Origin: MGIIa-L3 sp038150305
Lineage (GTDB): Archaea; Thermoplasmatota; Poseidoniia; Poseidoniales; Poseidoniaceae
DNA: 37,934 nucleotides
Assembly (NCBI GenBank): GCA_038150305.1
Contig: JAYOTG010000019.1
Location: 1-37,934, forward strand
Reading direction: 5' to 3'
The position numbers were made by a program, and so were the translations under genes. How positions within the stretch are numbered: the first letter of the stretch is position 1; each line of letters opens with the position of its first letter. Below the pieces are notes generated by a model that did not search any database, had not been told where the DNA came from, and was given only the letters and a program-made list of their open reading frames with translations. Shown piece by piece: positions 24,479 to 32,809 of the stretch.

Positions 24479-24488
24479 GATAGGATAA
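24479..24488 (+). promoter_or_regulatory. Possible TATA box for the membrane-anchored wHTH gene
   Basis: GATAGGATAA is centred about 22-23 nt before the ATG at 24505 and is the only A/T-rich stretch in the 50-nt gap. It is slightly closer than the usual 25 nt. Confidence 0.4.
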
Positions 24489-24504
24489 CGCCCGACTCAC
24501 GCTC

Positions 24505-25158
24505 ATGCCTCTGCTCCAACAATGGGTGCGTCAGCGCCCTTGGCTGGCCGCAGGTTTGGCGGTCAGCGCCACCGGCCTCGCCGGGCTGAGCGGTGGCGCC
24601 CTGGCCGCCGCAGGGGCGCTCGGACTGGCCGTGGGCGGCATTGCTGGTTCTCGGCCGATCGACGACGCCACCCATCCACTGCGTCGCCGAATCCTGAGCA
24701 CCCTTGAGGACAACCCGGGGCTCTGCTATCGTGAACTCCAGCAAAGCTTGGGCGCGGCCAACGGCACTTTGCGCCACCACCTCGATGTGCTCCAAGGCAG
24801 TTCACGCCTGACCGTGATGCACGTCAACGGGCGCACCTGCTATTTCGCCGGACCCCCCGAGAGCGTTGAGCTGCTTCAGGGCCAATTCGGCATGTCCCGC
24901 GCCGCAGAGCGCTTGCCGATCGGTCTATCGCTGGTTCAGCGCTCGGTCATCCTCTCCATCCGCGAGGACGGCGTGCCCAAGAGCCAATCCGACCTTGCCC
25001 GTCGGTTGGGCCGAACCCGTGCAAGCGTGCACTCCGCGGTCAAGGTGCTGCAGCGACGCGGTCTCTTGCGGCAGGACAGCCTCACCCTCTCGCCACACCT
25101 CGAACACGACGACGCATGGCGGGCTGGCGTGGTCTCGGGCTTCAGCGACGAGCCCTGA
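24505..25158 (+). CDS. Membrane-anchored double winged-helix regulator
   Basis: This 217-aa protein begins with two short hydrophobic helices (about residues 13-31 and 33-49, rich in Ala/Gly/Leu). Two winged-helix domains follow. The first spans about 57-115 (HPLRRRILSTLEDNPGLCYRELQQSL, then TLRHHLDVL). The second spans about 140-195 (LSIREDGVPKSQSDLARRL, then SVHSAVKVLQRRGLL). This ArsR/MarR-like arrangement with an N-terminal anchor suggests a DNA-binding protein tethered to the membrane. The gene lies just ahead of another wHTH protein on the same strand. Targets are unknown. Confidence 0.83.
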   Translation: MPLLQQWVRQRPWLAAGLAVSATGLAGLSGGALAAAGALGLAVGGIAGSRPIDDATHPLRRRILSTLEDNPGLCYRELQQSLGAANGTLRHHLDVLQGSSRLTVMHVNGRTCYFAGPPESVELLQGQFGMSRAAERLPIGLSLVQRSVILSIREDGVPKSQSDLARRLGRTRASVHSAVKVLQRRGLLRQDSLTLSPHLEHDDAWRAGVVSGFSDEP

Positions 25159-25232
25159 ATCACACGCCTCAGGCCCCGCCGGAAGCGGACGCTTCAAGTG
25201 CCCTGCAGCTTGGCTTCGCACCGAGGTTTGGC

Positions 25233-26351
25233 ATGTTTCGCGCAAGGGTGGTCGAAGCCCCGTTGCCCACCGCACGGCGTGACCTCGATTCCTTGGTGGC
25301 ATGGCTGATCGATGCCTTCGCTTTGGTGCGCCGGTCCGGCCCGGCTTCCGCCGACGGAGGGCGCGCCTCTCCCGTCCACCGCCTGCTCCGTGAACACGTC
25401 CTACTCGATCAACGCGGAGCGTGGGACGCCGGACAATTGGCCGACGACCTCGGCCTCGCCCCTGCCTCGCTCAACCACCACCTGACGCGCCTCGTCGAAA
25501 CGGGGTTGCTCGGCCACACCGACGAAGGCAAAGGCTGGCGCAGGTACTACCTCCAGGGCGGCAGCCTCCGGTCGGCCGTCGAGCGGGTGCGCATCAACGC
25601 GCGCTTGGTGACCGCGCAGCGCCTGCACACGCTGGCGCCGTTTTGGACCCGGCAAGGCACGCCAATGGACCTTGACCTAGGAGAGGACGAGCCCTTGCCC
25701 TTGTCCCTCGGCATGGCTGACCTTCGCCCGCCGAGTTCTGAAAGCGACGCCGACGAGATGACGCTCTGGATGGCGGACACCGGACTGCTGGGCGAGCGTC
25801 CTGGCAGCGAAATCTCCAGCGGATCTTCCTCGCATCGTCTCTTCCTCATGCTGCTGGAGCGCGACGCCCCACTGTCCACGGACGAAGCGGCGGAGGCCGT
25901 CGATTTGCCCGCAGCACGAGCCGGTCGCATCCTCGAACGCTTCCGGGCCACCGGCGTGGTCGAACGCGTCCCGAGAACGGACCGCTTGGCCACCTCCCTT
26001 TGGTCGGCCATGGTCGCCCAACATGAGCGCCGTGGTGCGGATTGGCTGCTGCTGAAGGGCGGATTCCAGCGCTTGCTCAGCGAGGAGCAACAAAGCACGC
26101 TGCTCAAGGCCCTGGACGCGGGAAAACTTCGCCCAGACGACGTCACGAACGCGATGAACGGCGTCTCGGCTCAGGATCAAATGCTGCTGCTCAATTTGCT
26201 TGGAGGTCGTCTTGCGATGGGTCATCGCATGGCAGGCGCGAACCTCGAGCAGGTGGAGCGGCGCGTGTTGGAACGCTTGGAACGCACGCTCCGGCGCATC
26301 GACCGGGTGGCGGAATTGATCGACGAGGCCTTGGCCGCCGGTTCCGAGTGA
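25233..26351 (+). CDS. Winged-helix DNA-binding protein, double-domain
   Basis: From the ATG at 25233 the protein has 372 aa. A first winged helix lies near residues 45-110 (REHVLLDQRGAWDAGQLADDL, ASLNHHLTRLVETGLLGH, then a wing ending WRRYYLQG). A second lies near 200-255 (SHRLFLMLLERDAPLSTDEAAEAV, AARAGRILERFRATGVVERV). The C-terminal 100 residues form a helical region ending in a coiled-coil-like segment (VERRVLERLERTLRRIDRVAELI). The longer frame from 25116 would overlap the preceding gene by 43 nt and is not favoured. It is similar in design to its upstream neighbour but lacks the membrane anchor, so the pair may have arisen by duplication. Confidence 0.8.
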   Translation: MFRARVVEAPLPTARRDLDSLVAWLIDAFALVRRSGPASADGGRASPVHRLLREHVLLDQRGAWDAGQLADDLGLAPASLNHHLTRLVETGLLGHTDEGKGWRRYYLQGGSLRSAVERVRINARLVTAQRLHTLAPFWTRQGTPMDLDLGEDEPLPLSLGMADLRPPSSESDADEMTLWMADTGLLGERPGSEISSGSSSHRLFLMLLERDAPLSTDEAAEAVDLPAARAGRILERFRATGVVERVPRTDRLATSLWSAMVAQHERRGADWLLLKGGFQRLLSEEQQSTLLKALDAGKLRPDDVTNAMNGVSAQDQMLLLNLLGGRLAMGHRMAGANLEQVERRVLERLERTLRRIDRVAELIDEALAAGSE

Positions 26352-26362
26352 CGGACCTGCGT

Positions 26363-26369
26363 TGATATG
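26363..26369 (+). promoter_or_regulatory. TATA box for the dihydrouridine synthase gene
   Basis: TGATATG is centred 25 nt before the ATG at 26391, predicting a leaderless transcript. It overlaps the longer start at 26367. Confidence 0.62.
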
Positions 26370-26390
26370 CAAAGAGGGCGGGGCGCGGTC

Positions 26391-27425
26391 ATGGGCACGG
26401 GGCCGTGGGAGCCGTTGGGGCCTTGGGAAGGTGAGCCCCGCGCCCTGATGCTTGCCCCGATGGCCGGCGTCACCGACCTCCCCTTTCGCCTGCTCGCAAG
26501 GGAATGCGGCGCGAGTTTGGCCATCACGGAGTTCACCAATTCCACCGCCCTGACGCGGGAAGCCACGACCTCCTGGCGCCGCATGGAAACCCACCCGATG
26601 GAGGACCCGTTCATTCCGCAAATTTTCGGCGGGGACCTCGATGACATGGTCACAGCCGCTGGTCTGCTCGAGCCCCAAGCCGACATCATTGACCTCAATT
26701 TTGGCTGCCCTGCACCGAAGGTCACCCGGGTGTGTGCGGGTGCTGCGCTGATGGGGCACCCCGACATGCTCCTCGACATCGTGCGAGCGGTCTCGGAGCG
26801 CGTGGACCTTCCCGTGACGGCCAAAATGAGGCTCGGTACCGGCCAAGGTCCGGACACTGTGCTCGATTTGGTCGACAGGTTGCCCGAGGCCGGGGCCAAG
26901 CGCATCTGCATCCACGGCCGCACGCTCAAGCAACGCTACGCAGGCGTGGCCAACTGGGACACCATCGCCGAGGCCGTCGAACGCAGCAGCGTTCCGGTCA
27001 TCGCCAACGGCGACGTGGTGGACGCAGCCTCGGCTGCGGCCTGCTTCGAGCGGACGGCTGCCGCAGGCGTGATGATCGGTCGCGGCGCCATCGGTCGCCC
27101 GCAGGTGTTCGGGGAGATCCGTGTGGGCCTCGGTTGGATGGACGAGCAAGATCTGCCGTGGGTCGCCCACGACCCGGACGCATGGAGCGCTGCGAGCGGC
27201 ATCGAACGGGCCTTCCTGACCCGGCGGTGGTGCTGGTCCCGCTACATCGAATTGGCCGAAGCCACCACCGGTTTGAGGGCCAAGTGGATGCAGCGTCACG
27301 CCGTGGCCTTCACCAAGGGATTGCCCGGCGGGCGAGCCATCCGAGCCGCGATGCACAGTCAACCGGACGAGCACGCGTTCGCAGCATCGGTCACGGCCTT
27401 CCTTGTGGGCGAAATCGCCCACTGA
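26391..27425 (+). CDS. tRNA-dihydrouridine synthase (Dus family)
   Basis: This 344-aa FMN-dependent TIM-barrel enzyme reduces uridine to dihydrouridine in the tRNA D-loop. Motifs are LAPMAGVTDLPFR (FMN phosphate/N-terminal signature), PQIFGGD, DLNFGCPAPKV with the conserved Cys106, VTAKMRLG with the flavin-contacting Lys, CIHGRTLKQRYAGVANW and VPVIANGDV, and the phosphate-binding MIGRGAIGRPQVF. The C-terminal helical tRNA-binding domain follows. Length and motif order are standard. The TATA box fixes the start at 26391 rather than 26367. It converges on the S2 gene with a 3-nt gap. Confidence 0.94.
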   Translation: MGTGPWEPLGPWEGEPRALMLAPMAGVTDLPFRLLARECGASLAITEFTNSTALTREATTSWRRMETHPMEDPFIPQIFGGDLDDMVTAAGLLEPQADIIDLNFGCPAPKVTRVCAGAALMGHPDMLLDIVRAVSERVDLPVTAKMRLGTGQGPDTVLDLVDRLPEAGAKRICIHGRTLKQRYAGVANWDTIAEAVERSSVPVIANGDVVDAASAAACFERTAAAGVMIGRGAIGRPQVFGEIRVGLGWMDEQDLPWVAHDPDAWSAASGIERAFLTRRWCWSRYIELAEATTGLRAKWMQRHAVAFTKGLPGGRAIRAAMHSQPDEHAFAASVTAFLVGEIAH

Positions 27426-27428
27426 GGC

Positions 27429-28037
27429 TCAGAAGGAGGACTGCCACTCTTCGAGGTCTTGCGCCTCAGCCCAGGCTTCGTCGGTGGTTTCTCCACGAAT
27501 TTTGAGGACTTCACGAGCGAGCAACCAGTAGATGAGCGCCAACGAGCGGCGACCCTTGTTGTTGGCGGGGATGGCGACGTCGACGTTCCGCAAGTTGTTG
27601 TTTGCGTCCACCAAACCGACGATGGGCAAGCCGGTGTTCACCGCTTCAATCAGGGCCTGCTGGTCCGCAGCAGGGTCGGTCACGAAGAGCATGTCTGGCT
27701 CGACGTAGGAGCGAAGGGCCGGGTTGGTCAGGCTGCCAGGGATGAAGCGACCCACGGAGGCCTTGGCACCGATGGCCTCGGCAAAGAGACGCGCGGGGCG
27801 CTGACCGTACTGTCGAGCAGAGACGACCATGACGCGGCCGGGTTCGTAGCGGCAGAGGAATTGAGCGACGAGGCGGATGCGCTGGTCGGTGGAGGCCACG
27901 TCGAGGAGGTACAGGCCGTCATCGCGAACGGTCTGGATGAAACGGGCCATGTCGGCGCTCTTTTGCTGGGTACCGATGTTGACAGCGTTCTCTTCGTATT
28001 CGGAGAAGGGAACGAGCAGGGCGACGTCGTCGGACAT
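27429..28037 (-). CDS. rps2: 30S ribosomal protein S2, archaeal type
   Basis: The 202-aa protein matches uS2 of archaea/eukaryotes: an N-terminal NIGTQQKSADMARFIQ, then VASTDQRIRLVAQFL, RFIPGSLTNP, EPDMLFVTDPAADQQAL and the conserved GLPIVGLVDANNNLRNVDVAIPANNKGRRSLALIYWLLAREV block (positions about 145-185). The protein assembles late on the small subunit near the mRNA exit channel. Unlike many archaea, no enolase or RNA polymerase subunit genes adjoin it. The ATG at 28037 is favoured by a Shine-Dalgarno site and a TATA box, rather than the longer frame from 28097. Confidence 0.95.
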   Translation of the reverse strand: MSDDVALLVPFSEYEENAVNIGTQQKSADMARFIQTVRDDGLYLLDVASTDQRIRLVAQFLCRYEPGRVMVVSARQYGQRPARLFAEAIGAKASVGRFIPGSLTNPALRSYVEPDMLFVTDPAADQQALIEAVNTGLPIVGLVDANNNLRNVDVAIPANNKGRRSLALIYWLLAREVLKIRGETTDEAWAEAQDLEEWQSSF

Positions 28038-28044
28038 TCGAGAA

Positions 28045-28049
28045 ACCTC
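28045..28049 (-). promoter_or_regulatory. Shine-Dalgarno site for rps2
   Basis: Minus-strand GAGGT lies 7 nt before the ATG at 28037. Together with the TATA box it indicates a short 5' leader of about 14 nt, unlike the leaderless genes in this window. Confidence 0.6.
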
Positions 28050-28072
28050 AGCACTCGCGCGACTTGAAGCCT

Positions 28073-28080
28073 CTATTAAA
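28073..28080 (-). promoter_or_regulatory. TATA box for rps2
   Basis: Minus-strand TTTAATAG is the only strongly A/T-rich stretch upstream of the S2 gene. Initiation about 25 nt downstream (near 28051) would leave a short leader carrying the Shine-Dalgarno site. Confidence 0.7.
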
Positions 28081-28170
28081 CCGCTTCGCTGCGGCACACC
28101 CCACGGTTGACGCCAGCAGGCGAATCAGTCAAGGCATGAAGCGCGTCCCTCGTCTCGTGTCGCAAAGGAT

Positions 28171-28176
28171 GGAGGT
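28171..28176 (+). promoter_or_regulatory. Shine-Dalgarno site for the Cas4-like gene
   Basis: GGAGGT lies 10 nt before the ATG at 28187. It supports this start over upstream in-frame ATGs at 28136 and 28169. Confidence 0.45.
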
Positions 28177-28186
28177 TGGCTCGGCC

Positions 28187-29281
28187 ATGTCCATCAGCGC
28201 AAGCGATCTGGAACGGCACACCTACTGCCCAATGTCGTGGCATCTCTCACGCGAAGGCGTCGGTGCGGAAGGCGAGGCCGTGGTTGAAGGGGTGCGACGC
28301 CACGCAGAAATCCATTCAACCATGGAAGAAGCACGCGTCGGACAGCAAGCCTTCCGCCGCTCAGCGACCATCTGGTCGTGGTGGTTCACCGTGGTGTTGG
28401 TGTTCTCGCTTGAGAGCTTCATCATCTACCGCTTGCTCAACAGCGAAGCCTCTCCGGTGGAAATGGCCAGGTTTCTCTCGACGCTCGGTCTGAGCTCGCT
28501 CTTTGCAGGCGTGTTGCTCATTCTGCTGCCCTGGCGCGAGCGCTTGAATTGGTCCGTCCCCGATACGAGAACGGAGTTCGAGTCCACCGGTGTGATGCCT
28601 ATCCTCAACCCTCCCGATTTCATCGGAGGGTGGTTCGAAGGGGGACGTTTGGAAGCCAGCTTTTTGCTCGCTTCCATCGTGTTTGGTCTTCACGCCTTGG
28701 CCTTGGGCACCTTCCTCGATGCGGAAAACGCGGCCTTCGTGATGGTGATCTCCGCCTTCCTCTGGACGGGTTTGGCGTCTTGGAGGCTTCAGGTGCTACT
28801 CTTGGCGCACCAGCGGTCCGAAGTGGCCCGCGTCAAAGCTGGGCTGGACGAGGACACCGAGGTGGTGTACTCCGATGACGAACAGGGTGCTGGTTTGCTG
28901 AAGGACCCAAAAACAGGCTTGCGGGGGCGACCGGATCAGATCGTCATCGTGGATGGCGACTTCATCCCTGTGGAGCAAAAAACCGGGAAGATTCCCTCCA
29001 AGCCCCACGATTCACACCGGATGCAGCTCCTCGCCTATTTGCATCTGGTCGAATGCGAAACAGGGCGGACATCCCCCTACGGCGTGATCCGCTACGGCGA
29101 AGACAACCTCTTCCAAGTGGCCTGGGACGACGTCGCTCGAGCAGACCTCTTCTCTGCGGTCGAAGAAGTGCAGCGCCTCATGAACGAAGGCGGAGCAACG
29201 CGAAACCACGAGCGTGTCGGAAAGTGCCGAAATTGCTCACGACGGCACGCTTGCCCTGAACGTCTCGATGCTTCAGCATGA
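28187..29281 (+). CDS. Cas4/Dna2-like PD-(D/E)XK nuclease with inserted transmembrane helices
   Basis: From 28187 the protein has 364 aa. The nuclease signature is complete. The opening SASDLERHTYCPMSW carries Cys14. H39 lies in VRRHAEIH, D250 in GLRGRPD, and E263-x-K265 in PVEQKTG. Q280 and Y284 form the QLLAY motif. C347, C350 and C356 (CRNCSRRHAC) complete, with C14, the four-Cys Fe-S site of Cas4 proteins. Between H39 and D250 there are about 170 extra residues with four hydrophobic helices (about 62-83, 97-115, 157-177, 182-204). Ordinary Cas4 has about 190 aa and no membrane segments. No CRISPR array or cas genes are nearby, so a DNA-repair or defence nuclease at the membrane is more likely. 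The end overlaps the convergent lipoprotein gene by 9 nt. Confidence 0.87.
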   Translation: MSISASDLERHTYCPMSWHLSREGVGAEGEAVVEGVRRHAEIHSTMEEARVGQQAFRRSATIWSWWFTVVLVFSLESFIIYRLLNSEASPVEMARFLSTLGLSSLFAGVLLILLPWRERLNWSVPDTRTEFESTGVMPILNPPDFIGGWFEGGRLEASFLLASIVFGLHALALGTFLDAENAAFVMVISAFLWTGLASWRLQVLLLAHQRSEVARVKAGLDEDTEVVYSDDEQGAGLLKDPKTGLRGRPDQIVIVDGDFIPVEQKTGKIPSKPHDSHRMQLLAYLHLVECETGRTSPYGVIRYGEDNLFQVAWDDVARADLFSAVEEVQRLMNEGGATRNHERVGKCRNCSRRHACPERLDASA

Positions 29282-29818
29282 GTCCTCGAGCGGGTACTTC
29301 ATGCAATTACGATGAATGGTCACGACGACGTTGAAGTTGTCTTTGAACTGATTCAGGAAGCGCTCTCCAGTGCCCTGTGCATCCACGGAAAGAACCCACT
29401 CACCGCGGGTGAATTCGGGTTGTGCGAAGAGGCTCTCCTCCGGCGGGTTGGCGTCCTCGCACACCTCAGTGGACCACGCCACACCGCCGTCGGCGTCCGT
29501 GAGCGTCACCTGCACGTAGCGAAGGGCTCCGCCGGCATCCGCGCAGCCGATCGTGTCTGAAGCGACGAAGCTGGCCTTGAAGTAGACGTCAATTTGCGTC
29601 ACGGACTCGTCCACGTAGAAGGAGGACGAGTTGCTGTAGGTCTCGACCGCGTTGGTGAAGGTGTGGGTGAAGGCCACGCGATCGTAGACGGTCACGGTCT
29701 CCACACTGTCGCGTCGCGTCTCAAGAAATTCTCGTGCCGGGACCAATCCAATGCAACCCGCGAGGGTGCTGCTCATGAGCAGCACGATGAGCGCCACGAC
29801 CGTCGGACGGGGACCCAT
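29273..29818 (-). CDS. Predicted lipoprotein
   Basis: The 181-aa product starts with a lipoprotein signal (MGPRPTVVALIVLLMSSTLAGC) and a lipobox LAGC with C22. The mature part is beta-rich, with sequons (YSNSSSFY), paired cysteines (IGCADAG, EVCEDANPP) and a C-terminal VVTIHRNCMKYPLEDSC. It probably forms a disulfide-stabilised extracytoplasmic domain. The ATG at 29818 is chosen because the longer frame from 29929 has a basic, non-signal N-terminus. It is downstream of the 944-aa transmembrane protein gene on the same strand (43-nt gap). The function is unknown. Confidence 0.78.
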   Translation of the reverse strand: MGPRPTVVALIVLLMSSTLAGCIGLVPAREFLETRRDSVETVTVYDRVAFTHTFTNAVETYSNSSSFYVDESVTQIDVYFKASFVASDTIGCADAGGALRYVQVTLTDADGGVAWSTEVCEDANPPEESLFAQPEFTRGEWVLSVDAQGTGERFLNQFKDNFNVVVTIHRNCMKYPLEDSC

Positions 29819-29861
29819 GGTACGGCGGGGCGCGCCACCGTTGTGAAGATGTCGTCGATGC

Positions 29862-32696
29862 TCACTCAAAGGTGGCTCCACAGACAGAGCACGACGTCGC
29901 GTCTGCGGGAATCTCAGCACCGCACGCACCGCACTCGGCGGTGGCGGGGGCTGCTTCCGCCTCGCTGGGACGACGACGCGTGGGCGATCGTCGACGCCTC
30001 GGCTTGGCTCGCTTCGGCGTCAGTTCATCGTCGGGTTGATCTGCAGCCGTCGTCGCGCCTGGCAGCGCTTCGCTGTCCTCAAAGGAGAAATCGGCCGTAG
30101 CCTCCTCGATTTCGTTGCCGGCCAAACCGCTGTCGGTCAGGCCGATGTCAACGCGGACCTTCTCACCGGGCAGCACGCCTTCCTCGCCGGTCAATTCGTA
30201 CAAGCGTTCGCGGATGCCCGCGTCCGAGGCAGAAAGTTCGCTCCCGTCGTCCTTGAGCGCCTGAACGTCGCCCTTTGAGGCGATGATGTCGTCGATGTCT
30301 TGACCACCGAAGGCGTCCTCGGTGGACTGCAAGGTCGGCGTGACCGAGTTCTCCCAGGCCTCGAGCTCCTCCTCGGTCATGGCATCAAGGTCAACGTCCA
30401 TCGCGTCCAAGCGACCTTGGGCTTCCGTGACTTCTGCTTCGGCGAGGTCCATGTTCTCGTCCCAGTCTTCCTCGAGGTCATCCTCATCGTAGCCAAAGGC
30501 TTGCACGGTTGCGGCGAAGTCCTCGGTCCCGCTCACGATCTCGTCGTCGTCCTCGTCGTCCTCGACAGGAAGGGGAACCTCCACCTCGACCTTGCGCTCA
30601 ATGCGCTTCCGTTGTTCGAAGAAGGAGGCCACGTCCTGTGGCGCACCACAATACGCGCAATTTTCCATCAGGTCGGGAATGGATTCGCCGCAGTCGTTGC
30701 ACTCGTGGAACTGCAGACGGGCCTTCGCGAGGTTGAACTTGCAGTGCGGGCAGCGGTCCTCATCGCCTTCCAACTCGCCATCGCACGAGGGGCAATACTC
30801 GAAGATGTCGCGTTCGACCTCCTCGTCTCGGTCCCGGGTGATGAGCACACCGAGGACAAGAACGCCGATGAGGATGAGCACGAAAAGGCCAGCCCAACTG
30901 AGGAGCCCTCGGAGCGAGCGCTGCTCGTCCGTGATGGTATCGTCTTGCACCGCTGCACTTGCATAGGCCCGCGTGAAGACCGATGAAACGTCCACGTCAT
31001 CAGGAACCAGTCGGACGGCGGTTTGCCCGGTTTGGGCCTCAAAGGTGCAGGAGACGGTGGCGCGCTGACCACGGGTCTCGATGACCACCGGGATGGTTTC
31101 GAACACGTTGCCGGCACCGTCGTCACAGGTGTAGTTCACCGGGCCGGTTTCGATGGAAGTCACGCCGATGGACATCGTGTACATCTGCCCCGGCGTGAGG
31201 GGTGCAGCGGCAGGCGCCTGATTGGCGTCGACCAATTCGAGGGTTGGCGTGTTCCATTCCAACCTGAGCGGCGCTTGAACATCAACGGACACCGTGGCAC
31301 GGCTGTTGTCCGGATTGAAGTCCCACGAATCGGCGTCGGGCACGTAGCGCGCGGTAAACTCCGCCGTGTGCTCACCGAGCGCCGTTGGCAGGGGGTTCTC
31401 AGGACTCCAGAACTTCCCTTCGGCTGCATCGAGGAAAATCCGGTCTTCGTACTCGATGCCCTCGAAACTGTACTCCAACGTCCCTCGGACGGGGATTTCG
31501 CCCACGTTTTGAATGAACACGGACCATTGCACCGCTTCACCTGATTCCGGCTCGGAAGGGTTGGGGATGGGTGGGTCAAGTTGGACGTCAGGAATGGGCA
31601 AGAGGTCGAGGTTCCCTGCGGGACTTCGGTCGTTCGTGGTGGATTCCTGCACAAAGGAGGCGGTGCCAAAGGGATCGATGACCGCCACCACCTCGCGGGA
31701 CATCCGCTGGAGGCCAACCACATCATCGGAGTCAATCGTCGTCTGCCAGGTGGCTGAAGCATAGCCCTGGCCTGCGACGGTGACGCTGAAGCTGCCCAGC
31801 ATGAGGTTCCCTCCGTTGTCGTTGGGCACTTCCAAACGCATGGGAACCTCGACGGTGCCGTCCCCGTCGAAGCGCTCGATTTCACCGCTGACGGTCCACG
31901 GCCCGTTGAGGGCACCCTCCACGACCGTCACCGATGGCGCGCCTTTGTGGCGCAGGTCCATGCGTGGATGCACGGTGAAGGCGAAATCGTAGTCCTGGTT
32001 CTCTTCCTGCGATTCCACCACGGCGTCCTCCGCGTCGGGGGTGAAGCGCAGCACATACTCGCCGGTGGGTGGGGCGACGAAGTTCACCGTCACGTTGGTC
32101 GATGCCCCAGCATCGAGGGCAACGACGGCAAGATTGTCCATGGCGACGCCGTTCAGCGCAACGCCAAGCACACTGGCCGCGGCGGGCTCGCTGCCGATGT
32201 TGGTGACCTCAACCTCAACCGCGGCAGCGTCTCCGGTCTTCAGGCTCGACGCGTCGAGAAGTTCTGCACCCGTGACGCGAAGATCCGGAAGCCCGCTCAC
32301 TTCGAAGGGGAGGGAAAAGGTCTGGCGGGTGTCGCCGGCGTGCTCAAAGGCCACCCACACACGGTGTTGCCCTTCGGTCAACCCGTTCCAGTACACCACT
32401 TCTGACGTCAGGCCGTCGGCTTCAATCTCGTTGATGATGCCTTGTTGGAGCAAGCTGTCAGCGTTGACCGTGTCTTTGTAAACAAAATATTCCACCGTGT
32501 ACGCGCTTTGGCTCGCGGTGTTCAGGAAGGCGATGGTGATGGCCAAATCGTCACCCGCAGAAGGCGTGGAGGGTTGCAGGGTGACCGTTGATGCGCTGGC
32601 CTCGATGGAGCCACTTTGTTCAGCGCTGGCCACCATCGGGCCGGCCAAACTGCAGAGCAGGAGCGCCAGCAGCACCACGGCAGGACGCTTGGACAT
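29862..32696 (-). CDS. Transmembrane CARDB-domain protein with cytoplasmic zinc ribbons
   Basis: This 944-aa type I membrane protein starts with a signal peptide (cleavage near residue 25, ASAEQS). The extracytoplasmic part (about 26-590) contains CARDB-like Ig modules, as in LPDLRVTGAELLDASSLKTGDAAAVEVEVTNIGSEPA. One helix (about 598-620, LFVLILIGVLVLGVLIT) crosses the membrane. The cytoplasmic part has two consecutive zinc ribbons near 630-690 (CPSC...CPHC and CNDC...CAYC), a long acidic helical linker, a basic Arg-rich stretch (RRRRSPTRRRPS) and a third ribbon at the C-terminus (CGACGAEIPADATSCSVCG). The arrangement suggests an envelope sensor or scaffold with protein- or nucleic-acid-binding ribbons inside. 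The ATG at 32696 is fixed by the signal peptide. Confidence 0.85.
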   Translation of the reverse strand: MSKRPAVVLLALLLCSLAGPMVASAEQSGSIEASASTVTLQPSTPSAGDDLAITIAFLNTASQSAYTVEYFVYKDTVNADSLLQQGIINEIEADGLTSEVVYWNGLTEGQHRVWVAFEHAGDTRQTFSLPFEVSGLPDLRVTGAELLDASSLKTGDAAAVEVEVTNIGSEPAAASVLGVALNGVAMDNLAVVALDAGASTNVTVNFVAPPTGEYVLRFTPDAEDAVVESQEENQDYDFAFTVHPRMDLRHKGAPSVTVVEGALNGPWTVSGEIERFDGDGTVEVPMRLEVPNDNGGNLMLGSFSVTVAGQGYASATWQTTIDSDDVVGLQRMSREVVAVIDPFGTASFVQESTTNDRSPAGNLDLLPIPDVQLDPPIPNPSEPESGEAVQWSVFIQNVGEIPVRGTLEYSFEGIEYEDRIFLDAAEGKFWSPENPLPTALGEHTAEFTARYVPDADSWDFNPDNSRATVSVDVQAPLRLEWNTPTLELVDANQAPAAAPLTPGQMYTMSIGVTSIETGPVNYTCDDGAGNVFETIPVVIETRGQRATVSCTFEAQTGQTAVRLVPDDVDVSSVFTRAYASAAVQDDTITDEQRSLRGLLSWAGLFVLILIGVLVLGVLITRDRDEEVERDIFEYCPSCDGELEGDEDRCPHCKFNLAKARLQFHECNDCGESIPDLMENCAYCGAPQDVASFFEQRKRIERKVEVEVPLPVEDDEDDDEIVSGTEDFAATVQAFGYDEDDLEEDWDENMDLAEAEVTEAQGRLDAMDVDLDAMTEEELEAWENSVTPTLQSTEDAFGGQDIDDIIASKGDVQALKDDGSELSASDAGIRERLYELTGEEGVLPGEKVRVDIGLTDSGLAGNEIEEATADFSFEDSEALPGATTAADQPDDELTPKRAKPRRRRSPTRRRPSEAEAAPATAECGACGAEIPADATSCSVCGATFE

Positions 32697-32809
32697 GAGG
32701 ATGAACACGCTCGCACAGCACTTGAACCTCTCTCCATGCAACGCGGTTTCGGGCCACAGTCCCTCGGTGGATGGGAGGATTGAAGGACGGCAGGAGCGGT
32801 CTGTGGTCC

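Noticed and set aside
25677..27422. Long minus-strand open frame (581 codons) opposite the wHTH and Dus genes
   Set aside because: No recognisable motif; lies over two well-supported plus-strand genes.
28187..29281. Cas4-like gene as a sign of a CRISPR-Cas locus
   Set aside because: No direct-repeat array or other cas gene is visible in the window; Cas4-like nucleases often occur alone in archaea.
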